Shown: piece by piece, positions 1-6,112 of the stretch
How the letters are laid out: each line of letters opens with the position of its first letter
Position numbering within the stretch: position 1 is the first letter of the stretch
Origin: Thermodesulfovibrio sp.
GTDB lineage: Bacteria > Nitrospirota > Thermodesulfovibrionia > Thermodesulfovibrionales > JdFR-85
Direction: 5' to 3'
Assembly: GCA_027016675.1 (NCBI GenBank)
Contig: JALUSH010000185.1
Span: forward strand, 1-9,347
Length of the DNA stretch: 9,347 nucleotides
Notes under the pieces: model-generated
Told to the model about the DNA's origin: nothing
Databases searched by the model: none
The model's input: only the letters and a program-made list of their open reading frames with translations
Translations under genes and position numbers: made by a program

Positions 1-55
1 ATAAAAAATATTTAAATTACTTTTAGAAATATAAAAAAATTTATTGCAAAAATTC

Positions 56-83
56 TTGACAAACATTGTTTAACTGTGATAAA
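56..83 (+). promoter_or_regulatory. Probable sigma70-type promoter of the ATP synthase operon
   Basis: A perfect -35 hexamer TTGACA lies at 56-61. After 16 bases comes GATAAA (78-83), which matches four of six -10 positions and is preceded by TG at 75-76 in the extended -10 arrangement. The 55 bases upstream are almost pure A+T, as in an UP element that binds the alpha subunit of RNA polymerase. Transcription would start near base 90, giving a leader of about 30 bases to the atpF' start. The ribosome-binding site is AAGGTGAGGGG at 111-121. No start site has been mapped, so the assignment rests on motif match and position. Confidence 0.7.
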
Positions 84-121
84 GTTCAGCGTTTTTAAGA
101 CTCCACGACTAAGGTGAGGGG

Positions 122-541
122 ATGCTTGAGATCAATCAATGGTTTTTTGTTCAGCTAATTAACTTCCTTGTCCTGGTTATCATACTAAATTATCTTTTAT
201 TCAGGCCGCTGCTTAATCTTTTCAAGGAAAGAAAAGAAGGAATTGAGGGATCAATAGAAGAAGCAAAAAGATTGAATCAGTTGAAAGATGAAGAGTTAAG
301 AAGGTACAACCAGGAACTTACTCAGGCAAGAGAAAAGGCAAGAGAGATCTATAATACCCTCAGACAGGAAGGTCTCCAGAAACAGAAGGAGATTATAGAG
401 AAGGCCCATGAAGAGGCAATGGCAGAAATCAAGATGGCACAGGAAGCTATAAAGAAGGAAACAGAACGGGCAAGAAAGGAACTGGGCGAGACAGTGAGAA
501 GGTTCTCTGAAGAAATTGTAAAGAAGTTAGTCGAGGTATAG
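122..541 (+). CDS. atpF': F-type ATP synthase subunit b' (peripheral stalk)
   Basis: This 139-residue protein is the second b-type subunit, b', which pairs with b to form the peripheral stalk holding the F1 head against the membrane sector. One N-terminal membrane helix (about residues 7-28) leads into an Arg-Pro-Leu-Leu junction. The rest, to the C-terminus, is a long charged helix rich in Glu, Lys and Ala, as expected for a right-handed coiled-coil stalk. There is no signal peptide, unlike the following b subunit. The start follows AAGGTGAGGGG closely. It is the first gene of the operon, directly behind the promoter, and ends 3 bases before atpF. The b versus b' labels are assigned by order and by the shorter N-terminus; the two are paralogues and hard to tell apart from sequence alone. 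Confidence 0.9.
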   Translation: MLEINQWFFVQLINFLVLVIILNYLLFRPLLNLFKERKEGIEGSIEEAKRLNQLKDEELRRYNQELTQAREKAREIYNTLRQEGLQKQKEIIEKAHEEAMAEIKMAQEAIKKETERARKELGETVRRFSEEIVKKLVEV

Positions 542-544
542 AAA

Positions 545-1135
545 ATGAAAAGATTGTCAATAAGAAAAAAGCTTCCCTTTCTTATAATTCTTACAGGAGC
601 ACAGCTACTAATTCTTTTGCCGACTCTATTATATGCCATGGAAGAGGGAGGGAAGGAAGGCACCGATTGGATGGGCTGGGCATGGAAGATACTGAACTTT
701 GCTGTACTTATTTTCATCCTTGTCAAGTTTCTTGGCAGGCCCATGCGAGAGTATTTCAAAAAGAGAACAGAGATTATAGAGCAATCCCTCAAAGAGGCAC
801 GTGAGGCAAAGGAACTTGCACAGAAGGCATTAAAAGAGGTGCAGGAAAAACTGACCTTGAAGGATCAGGAAATTGAAAGAATAATCAATTCAGCAAAGGA
901 AACAGGAGAGTCTGAAAAGGACAATCTTATAAAACAGGGTATGGAAATGAGTGAAAAGATAAGGGAGCAGGCAAAGTTAAATATAGAAATGGAACTAAAG
1001 AATGCAAAGGCAGCACTGAGGGCTGAGGCGGCAGAACTGGCAATCAAGCTTGCAGAAAAGAAACTCAAAGAGGAACTGACTGAAGAGGATAAACTAAAAC
1101 TGATTGAAGATTCTATCAAGAGATTAGAGGGTTAG
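545..1135 (+). CDS. atpF: F-type ATP synthase subunit b with N-terminal signal-like extension
   Basis: Subunit b of the ATP synthase peripheral stalk, 196 residues. It has two hydrophobic stretches. The first (residues 11-30) follows a basic start (MKRLSIRKK) and ends in LLYAM, resembling a cleavable Sec signal peptide with a site after Ala31. The second (about 46-63) is the normal b-subunit membrane anchor, followed by GRPMREYFKKR and a long charged helix to the C-terminus. If the first segment is removed, the mature protein has the standard b layout with a short periplasmic N-terminus. The start is supported by GAGG at 533-536 inside the end of atpF', which suggests translational coupling. 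Only one base separates its stop from atpH. An alternative is that the first segment stays as a second membrane helix. Confidence 0.92.
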   Translation: MKRLSIRKKLPFLIILTGAQLLILLPTLLYAMEEGGKEGTDWMGWAWKILNFAVLIFILVKFLGRPMREYFKKRTEIIEQSLKEAREAKELAQKALKEVQEKLTLKDQEIERIINSAKETGESEKDNLIKQGMEMSEKIREQAKLNIEMELKNAKAALRAEAAELAIKLAEKKLKEELTEEDKLKLIEDSIKRLEG

Positions 1136-1136
1136 G

Positions 1137-1679
1137 ATGGCTTCAAAAGAGAGAAAATACGCAAAAAAATATGCACGGATGCTTTTCAATGTAACAGGTA
1201 CAGAAAAGGCGGAGGAAACCATACAGATACTGTCAACTATTGAATCCATGGTTGAAACCAATAAAGAGATCAGAAACTTTTTCCTCTCTCCTCTTGTAAG
1301 TGAGGAAGAAAGAAAGAGGGCAATCTCAGAGATGGCTTCCAAGGCAGGAATAAGTGAAGAGGTTAAGAAGTTTATCATCTTCCTTGCCTCTAAAAGGGCC
1401 ATAATGGCATTACCTGATATTATCCGACATTATACAGCCATCTACTTTGACAGGCAGAGAAAAACAAAGGCCACTGTTATCACACCTGTTATGTTCGATG
1501 GAGATTATGAAAAGAGGTTGATAGAGTCTCTACAAAAGTTAACAAATAGAGAGGTTGAGATCGAGTATCTTCATGATCCAGAACTGATAGGAGGAATTGT
1601 TATAAAGGTGGGCAGTACCATGTATGATGGAAGCATCAGGGGGCAGCTTGAGCTATTAAAGGAGAAATTAACTGCATAG
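1137..1679 (+). CDS. atpH: F-type ATP synthase subunit delta (OSCP)
   Basis: The delta subunit sits on top of the alpha3beta3 head and links it to the b/b' stalk. At 180 residues it has the usual family length. The N-terminal six-helix domain starts with KERKYAKKYARMLFNV, the typical alpha-binding opening. The C-terminal part carries the family signature, with DPELIGGIVIKVG at about residues 147-159 and a DGSIRGQLELLKEKL end that should contact b. The ATG is preceded by GAGGG at 1127-1131 inside the end of atpF, and the two genes are one base apart, so coupled translation is likely. Nothing unusual was seen. Confidence 0.95.
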   Translation: MASKERKYAKKYARMLFNVTGTEKAEETIQILSTIESMVETNKEIRNFFLSPLVSEEERKRAISEMASKAGISEEVKKFIIFLASKRAIMALPDIIRHYTAIYFDRQRKTKATVITPVMFDGDYEKRLIESLQKLTNREVEIEYLHDPELIGGIVIKVGSTMYDGSIRGQLELLKEKLTA

Positions 1680-1718
1680 ATTGTATTGAACTTATAATCA
1701 AATATAAGGGGTGATGCT

Positions 1719-3227
1719 ATGGAGATCAAAGTAGAAGAAATCAGCGAATTAATAAGAAAACAGATTACAGACTTTGAAAAAAAGGTAGATGTCAGTGAAA
1801 TAGGTACTGTTCTGAGTGTGGGTGACGGTATTGCCCGTGTCTATGGGCTTGAAAACGCCATGGCAAGTGAGCTTCTTGAGTTTCCAAATGGTGTCTTTGG
1901 CATGGCCCTGAACCTTGAAGAGGATGTGGTGGGTGCCGTGCTCTTTGGTGAGGATACATTAATCAAGGAAGGAGATATTGTCAAACGTACAGGAAGGATC
2001 ATGGAGGTGCCTGTTGGTGATGCACTCCTTGGAAGGGTGGTTAATGCAATAGGGCAACCAATAGATGGAAAAGGCCCGATCAACTCCAAGGAGTCACGGA
2101 TGGTTGACATTGTGGCACCTGGCATAGTGGAAAGGCAACCTGTTAAGGAGCCTCTCCAGACAGGGCTTAAGGCAATAGATGCAATGATTCCTATTGGTCG
2201 TGGTCAGAGGGAATTGATTATTGGAGACCGTCAGACAGGTAAGACTGCCATTGCCATAGATGCTATAATCAATCAGAAAGACACTGATGTATATTGTATA
2301 TATGTTGCGGTAGGACAGAAGAGGGCAGCTGTGGCCAGGGTGGTTCAGACCCTTGAGGAACATGGTGCAATGGAGTATACAACCGTTGTTGTGGCAACGG
2401 CATCAGAGCCTGCACCCCTGCAGTATATTGCACCTTATGCAGGCTGTGCCATGGGTGAATACTTCAGGGACAACGGGAAACACGCCCTTATTATCTATGA
2501 CGACCTTAGTAAACAGGCTGCTGCATACAGGCAGCTCTCTCTGCTTCTCAGACGTCCACCAGGCCGTGAGGCCTATCCTGGTGATGTCTTCTATCTCCAC
2601 TCGAGACTGCTTGAAAGGGCAGCAAAGCTCTCTGATGAAAAAGGAGGAGGGTCTTTAACCGCCCTTCCAATAATCGAGACCCAGGCAGGCGATGTTTCAG
2701 CGTATATTCCCACAAATGTTATCTCCATTACTGACGGGCAGATCTATCTTGAGCCCGACCTGTTCTATGCAGGTATAAGACCTGCGGTCAATGTGGGTCT
2801 GTCTGTTAGCCGAGTTGGAGGTGCTGCACAGACAAAGGCGATGAAGCAGGTGGCTGGTACGCTGAGGCTTGACCTCGCCCAGTACAGGGAGTTGGCAGCA
2901 TTTGCACAGTTCGGTTCTGACCTTGACAAGGCCACCTTGAAACAGCTTGAGCGTGGTAAGAGAATGGTGGAGCTACTTAAGCAGGATCAGTACCAGCCCA
3001 TGTCTCTTGACGAACAGATTATTGTTCTCTATGCTGGCACACAGGGGTTCCTTGATGATCTGCCTGTGGAATCAATAAAGGCCTTTGAAGAGGGGCTGCT
3101 CAGTTATGTAAGAAGCCAGAAGGTTGATCTGAAGAAGGAGATAGCAGAGAAAAAGGCCCTCGATGAGGATCTGAAGAACAAACTGAACGAGGCGATATCG
3201 GCCTTCAAATCAACCTTTCAGGCATAA
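1719..3227 (+). CDS. atpA: F-type ATP synthase subunit alpha
   Basis: The alpha subunit forms the non-catalytic nucleotide sites of the F1 head; 502 residues is standard. In order it shows an N-terminal beta-barrel (about 25-92), then the nucleotide-binding domain with P-loop GDRQTGKT at 169-176, Walker B-like LIIYDD around 257-262, the ATP synthase alpha/beta signature PAVNVGLSVS at 355-364, and the arginine finger in SVSRVGG (Arg365). A helical C-terminal domain follows. The Gln in the P-loop is typical of alpha rather than the catalytic beta. The start is supported by AAGGGGTGAT at 1706-1715. A 39-base spacer after atpH contains TATAAT at 1693-1698, which may be a weak internal promoter or just AT-rich leader. 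Confidence 0.98.
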   Translation: MEIKVEEISELIRKQITDFEKKVDVSEIGTVLSVGDGIARVYGLENAMASELLEFPNGVFGMALNLEEDVVGAVLFGEDTLIKEGDIVKRTGRIMEVPVGDALLGRVVNAIGQPIDGKGPINSKESRMVDIVAPGIVERQPVKEPLQTGLKAIDAMIPIGRGQRELIIGDRQTGKTAIAIDAIINQKDTDVYCIYVAVGQKRAAVARVVQTLEEHGAMEYTTVVVATASEPAPLQYIAPYAGCAMGEYFRDNGKHALIIYDDLSKQAAAYRQLSLLLRRPPGREAYPGDVFYLHSRLLERAAKLSDEKGGGSLTALPIIETQAGDVSAYIPTNVISITDGQIYLEPDLFYAGIRPAVNVGLSVSRVGGAAQTKAMKQVAGTLRLDLAQYRELAAFAQFGSDLDKATLKQLERGKRMVELLKQDQYQPMSLDEQIIVLYAGTQGFLDDLPVESIKAFEEGLLSYVRSQKVDLKKEIAEKKALDEDLKNKLNEAISAFKSTFQA

Positions 3228-3253
3228 GCGATATAATGATCAGGGAGATATAG

Positions 3254-4120
3254 ATGGCAACTTTAAGAGACATCAAAAGAAGAATAAACTCGGTAAAGAG
3301 TACTGCAAAGATCACAAGGGCCATGAAGATGGTCTCTGCAGCAAAGCTGAGAAGGGCACAGGAAAGGATGTTTGCCCTGAGACCCTATGCGGATAAGATT
3401 GGCGAGGTTCTCAGTTCTCTATCCCAGCCTGTAGAGCAGGACGTCCATCCACTGCTAATGCCAAGACCAAGGAAAACCGTGGAGGTTCTGATTCTTACAA
3501 GTGACAAAGGTCTTTGCGGTGCCTTTAATTCCAATGTAATCAAGGCAGGAGTGAATCTGATCAACAGACTCAAATCTGAAGGCTTTGAGGTTTCCATAAG
3601 CACTATAGGAAGAAAGGCAAGGGACTACTTCAAAAGAAGAGGGGTTGAAATACGAGAGGTCTGGACAGGGCTTTCAGGCAAGATAACCTACTCTTCAGCA
3701 CAGGAGGTTGCCCGGAATTTGATGGAACATTACATGAATGAGACCTTCGATGAGGTGCATCTCGTATATAATGAATTCAAGACTGTTGTTGCCCAGAAGG
3801 TGGTTGAGTTAAAACTCCTACCAATCGCACCTGTCGAACATGAGACAGACAAAGAGATGAAGGACTTTCTATTTGAGCCCTCGGAAGAAGAGGTCTTCAA
3901 TAGACTTTTACCAAAGAGCATAGAGATCCTTGTATACAGGGCAATGCTTGAATCCCAGGCATCAGAGGAAGCTGCAAGAATGACAGCAATGGAGAATGCT
4001 ACAACAAATGCTGAAGATATGATAGATAGACTTACCCTTGAGTATAACAAGGCACGACAGGCATCTATTACAAAGGAACTGATGGACATCGTAGGTGGTG
4101 CCGAGGCATTAAAAGAGTAG
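3254..4120 (+). CDS. atpG: F-type ATP synthase subunit gamma (central rotor shaft)
   Basis: The gamma subunit is the rotating central shaft inside alpha3beta3; 288 residues is typical. The N-terminal helix has the conserved RDIKRRINSVKSTAKITRAM stretch. The central Rossmann-like domain includes LTSDKGLCGAFNSNV (about residues 80-94). The C-terminal helix carries the gamma signature ITKELMDIVGGAEAL, just before the stop. The two terminal helices would form the coiled coil in the head cavity. The ribosome-binding site AGGGAGA (3242-3248) lies 5 bases before the ATG. The gap from atpA is 26 bases. No insertion like the chloroplast redox-control loop is evident. Confidence 0.97.
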   Translation: MATLRDIKRRINSVKSTAKITRAMKMVSAAKLRRAQERMFALRPYADKIGEVLSSLSQPVEQDVHPLLMPRPRKTVEVLILTSDKGLCGAFNSNVIKAGVNLINRLKSEGFEVSISTIGRKARDYFKRRGVEIREVWTGLSGKITYSSAQEVARNLMEHYMNETFDEVHLVYNEFKTVVAQKVVELKLLPIAPVEHETDKEMKDFLFEPSEEEVFNRLLPKSIEILVYRAMLESQASEEAARMTAMENATTNAEDMIDRLTLEYNKARQASITKELMDIVGGAEALKE

Positions 4121-4121
4121 A

Positions 4122-4130
4122 TGGTATAAT
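4122..4130 (+). promoter_or_regulatory. Candidate internal extended -10 element ahead of atpD
   Basis: TGGTATAAT at 4122-4130 is a perfect extended -10 (TGn plus TATAAT) starting two bases after the atpG stop. I find no convincing -35 hexamer 16-18 bases upstream, but extended -10 promoters can work without one. A start near 4137 would leave a leader of about 29 bases carrying the GGAGGT ribosome-binding site (4155-4160) of atpD. A second TATAAT at 4145-4150 would start inside that ribosome-binding site and is less plausible. It may instead be simple AT-rich spacer. Confidence 0.35.
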
Positions 4131-4165
4131 CTGATTTAAGAATATATAATTTTTGGAGGTTAGAT

Positions 4166-5587
4166 ATGAACGAAGGAAAAGTTGCACAGGTAATCGGAGC
4201 AGTGGTGGATGTGGAGTTCGAGACCGAACTGCCTGCCATATTGAATGCCTTGAAGATAGAACAGCCTGCTGATCCTGAAAAGGGTACCCCGGAGTTTAAC
4301 CTCACCCTTGAGGTAGCCTCCCACCTTGGTGAAAACAGGGTTCGCACTATTGCCATGGGGCCCACAGATGGACTTGTGAGAGGCATGAAGGTAATCGATA
4401 CAGGACAGCCAATAGCTGTGCCTGTGGGGGAGGCTACTCTTGGCAGGATTATGAATGTGACAGGTGACCCCTATGACGAGGCAGGCCCTATAGAGACCAA
4501 GGATCGCTGGCCAATCCACAGACCTGCACCAGAATTTGTTGAGCAGGTGCCGGCAACAGAGGTCTTTGAGACAGGTGTTAAGGTCTTTGACCTTCTTGTG
4601 CCATTCGTCAGAGGTGGTAAGATGGGGATGTTTGGTGGTGCTGGTGTTGGAAAAACAGTTATCATCATGGAGATGATACATAATATAGCAATGGTTCATG
4701 GTGGTGTGTCTGTGTTTGCTGGAGTTGGCGAAAGGACGAGGGAAGGCAATGACCTTTATCTTGAGATGAAAGAATCAGGGGTTATTGAAAAGGCTGCACT
4801 AATTTACGGACAGATGAATGAACCTCCAGGTGCTCGCTTGAGGGTTTCACTCACAGCCCTTACTGCTGCTGAGTACTTCAGGGATCAGGGGCAGGACGTG
4901 CTGATCTTCATTGACAATATATTCCGTTATACCCTTGCCGGTTCAGAGGTGTCCGCACTTCTTGGCAGAATGCCTTCAGCTGTGGGCTATCAGCCAAACC
5001 TTGGTACAGATATGGGTATGCTTCAGGAGAGGATTACCACAACAAAGAAAGGCTCTATTACATCCATGCAGGCAATCTATGTGCCTGCTGACGACCTTAC
5101 TGACCCTGCTGTTGCCACTGCCTTTACTCATCTTGATGGTACAGTGGTTCTTTCGAGACAGATTGCCGAGCTTGGTATCTATCCAGCAGTTGATCCTCTT
5201 GACTCAACATCAAGGGCACTTGATCCAAGGGTTGTTGGTAATGAACATTATCAGGTGGCAAGGGGGGTTCAGAAGTTGCTCCAGAGATACAAAGAACTTC
5301 AGGACATTATTGCAATCCTTGGCATGGAAGAACTCTCCGAGGATGACAAATTAGTGGTTGCAAGAGCCAGAAAACTTCAGAGGTTCCTGAGCCAGCCATT
5401 CCATGTGGCAGAGGCATTCACAGGCACACCTGGTAAGTATGTTAAGCTTGAGGACACAATAAAGGGCTTCCAGGCAATTCTTGATGGTAAATATGATGAC
5501 ATGCCTGAGCAGGCCTTCTACATGGTTGGCACTATAGAGGAAGCTGAGGAGAAAGCAAAGAGCCTTGGCTGGTCAAGAGAGGTTTAA
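4166..5587 (+). CDS. atpD: F-type ATP synthase subunit beta (catalytic)
   Basis: The beta subunit carries the catalytic sites for ATP synthesis and hydrolysis; 473 residues is normal. It shows the P-loop GGAGVGKT at 157-164, the catalytic glutamate in GERTREG (Glu189), Walker B-like VLIFIDN at 245-251, the family signature PAVDPLDSTS at 340-349, and a C-terminal helical domain with EELSEDD (388-394). The last is a conservative form of the DELSEED lever that pushes gamma. All residues expected for activity appear present. It has the clearest ribosome-binding site in the operon, GGAGGT at 4155-4160, 5 bases before the ATG. Three copies per enzyme are needed, which fits strong initiation here. 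Confidence 0.98.
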   Translation: MNEGKVAQVIGAVVDVEFETELPAILNALKIEQPADPEKGTPEFNLTLEVASHLGENRVRTIAMGPTDGLVRGMKVIDTGQPIAVPVGEATLGRIMNVTGDPYDEAGPIETKDRWPIHRPAPEFVEQVPATEVFETGVKVFDLLVPFVRGGKMGMFGGAGVGKTVIIMEMIHNIAMVHGGVSVFAGVGERTREGNDLYLEMKESGVIEKAALIYGQMNEPPGARLRVSLTALTAAEYFRDQGQDVLIFIDNIFRYTLAGSEVSALLGRMPSAVGYQPNLGTDMGMLQERITTTKKGSITSMQAIYVPADDLTDPAVATAFTHLDGTVVLSRQIAELGIYPAVDPLDSTSRALDPRVVGNEHYQVARGVQKLLQRYKELQDIIAILGMEELSEDDKLVVARARKLQRFLSQPFHVAEAFTGTPGKYVKLEDTIKGFQAILDGKYDDMPEQAFYMVGTIEEAEEKAKSLGWSREV

Positions 5588-5595
5588 TTAATTTA

Positions 5596-5625
5596 GTGTT
5601 GAATTTCAAGTTTTGAGTGTTGAGT
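5596..5625 (+). repeat. Short degenerate TTGAGTG-type repeats in the atpD-atpC spacer
   Basis: The spacer contains GTGTTGAAT (5596-5604), GTTTTGAGT (5610-5618) and GTGTTGAGT (5617-5625). The last two overlap so that TTGAG recurs with a 7-base period. The composition differs from the flanking coding sequence. It could be a remnant of a dispersed intergenic repeat or low-complexity sequence. One window cannot show whether it recurs in the genome. Confidence 0.35.
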
Positions 5626-5630
5626 ATAAA

Positions 5631-5660
5631 AAGAGTATTCCACTGTGAAAGTTTACTCTT
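5631..5660 (+). promoter_or_regulatory. Inverted repeat (possible RNA hairpin) between atpD and atpC
   Basis: AAGAGTA at 5631-5637 is perfectly complementary to TACTCTT at 5654-5660. Inside it, TTC (5638-5640) can pair with GAA (5647-5649), extending the stem to about 10 pairs with a 4-base bulge (5650-5653) and a 6-base loop. No U-run follows (the next bases are GACACAGG), so it does not look like an intrinsic terminator. It sits about 28 bases before the atpC start, beyond the AAAGGAG ribosome-binding site at 5671-5677. An RNA processing or stability element between beta and epsilon is possible but unproven. Confidence 0.4.
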
Positions 5661-5688
5661 GACACAGGAGAAAGGAGTGTATTGATAG

Positions 5689-6102
5689 ATGGCTGATAAA
5701 TTGACCCTTGATATTGTTACTCCTTACGGTTCGGTTTTCAGCGATGAGGTGGATGAGGTGGTGGCACCTGGTACAGAAGGGGAGTTTGGAGTGCTTCCTG
5801 GCCATGTACCCTTTATTACAACATTAAATATTGGCATCTTGACATACAAAAAAGGTGGTTCTACTGGATATGTGTTTGTTAATTCCGGATATGCCGAGGT
5901 CAGTGATGACAGGGTTCTGATTCTTGCTGACAGCGCTGAAAAAGCAGAGGACATCGATGTGGAGAGGGCGAAAGCAGCAATGAAGCGAGCTGAAGAAAGG
6001 ATGAAAAAACAGGAAGAGATAGATTTTGCAAGGGCACAGGCTGCACTTCAGAGAGCAGTTACGAGAATAGAGGCTGCTAAAAAGGCTGGTCATGGAGGCT
6101 AA
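5689..6102 (+). CDS. atpC: F-type ATP synthase subunit epsilon
   Basis: The epsilon subunit binds gamma and the c-ring and can inhibit ATP hydrolysis. It is 137 residues: an N-terminal beta-sandwich (about 1-85) with the conserved GEFGVLPGH (31-39), then a two-helix C-terminal domain rich in Ala, Lys, Arg and Glu. Residues 89-94, IDVERA, match the I(L)DxxRA motif known to bind ATP in Bacillus PS3 epsilon. The ATG is the only reasonable start, since an in-frame TGA lies just upstream (5683-5685). AAAGGAG at 5671-5677 is 11 bases away, a slightly long spacing. The gap from atpD is 101 bases, the longest in the operon. Its stop codon abuts that of the convergent glycosylase gene. Confidence 0.96.
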   Translation: MADKLTLDIVTPYGSVFSDEVDEVVAPGTEGEFGVLPGHVPFITTLNIGILTYKKGGSTGYVFVNSGYAEVSDDRVLILADSAEKAEDIDVERAKAAMKRAEERMKKQEEIDFARAQAALQRAVTRIEAAKKAGHGG

Positions 6103-6112
6103 TTACCTGCCT
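6079..6112 (-). terminator. Probable intrinsic terminator of the minus-strand operon, inside the 3' end of atpC
   Basis: Read on the minus strand, AGGCAGGT (6112-6105) can pair with ACCAGCCT (6090-6083), giving seven pairs with one A-A mismatch around a 14-base loop. A run of five U follows at once (6083-6079). This is the layout of a rho-independent terminator. The hairpin covers the glycosylase stop codon and the last codons of atpC. The plus-strand copy is followed by AATAATC, not a U-run, so it should act mainly on minus-strand transcription. The stem is short, so strength is uncertain. Confidence 0.5.

Noticed and set aside
2353..2658. Open frames opposite or inside atpA, atpG, atpD and other genes, including this 101-codon plus-strand frame inside atpA
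   Set aside because: They lie wholly within strongly conserved genes in other frames, lack family motifs and have no suitable ribosome-binding sites, so they are shadow frames.
4914..4953. FRYTLAGSEV in beta instead of the FRFTQAGSEV form
   Set aside because: It matches the E. coli-type version of the motif and is within family variation.
5327..5347. EELSEDD instead of DELSEED in beta
   Set aside because: The acidic changes are conservative and the flanking residues match the family, so normal variation is the simplest reading.
5599..5630. TTGAAT (5599-5604) and TATAAA (5625-5630) as a promoter in the atpD-atpC spacer
   Set aside because: The spacing is 20 bases, outside the normal range, and neither an extended -10 nor a better -35 is present.
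5659..5687. TTGACA at 5659-5664 with a TTGATA-like -10 before atpC, a possible private promoter for epsilon
   Set aside because: The -10 match is poor and the start would fall inside or past the atpC initiation codon, leaving no ribosome-binding site on the transcript.
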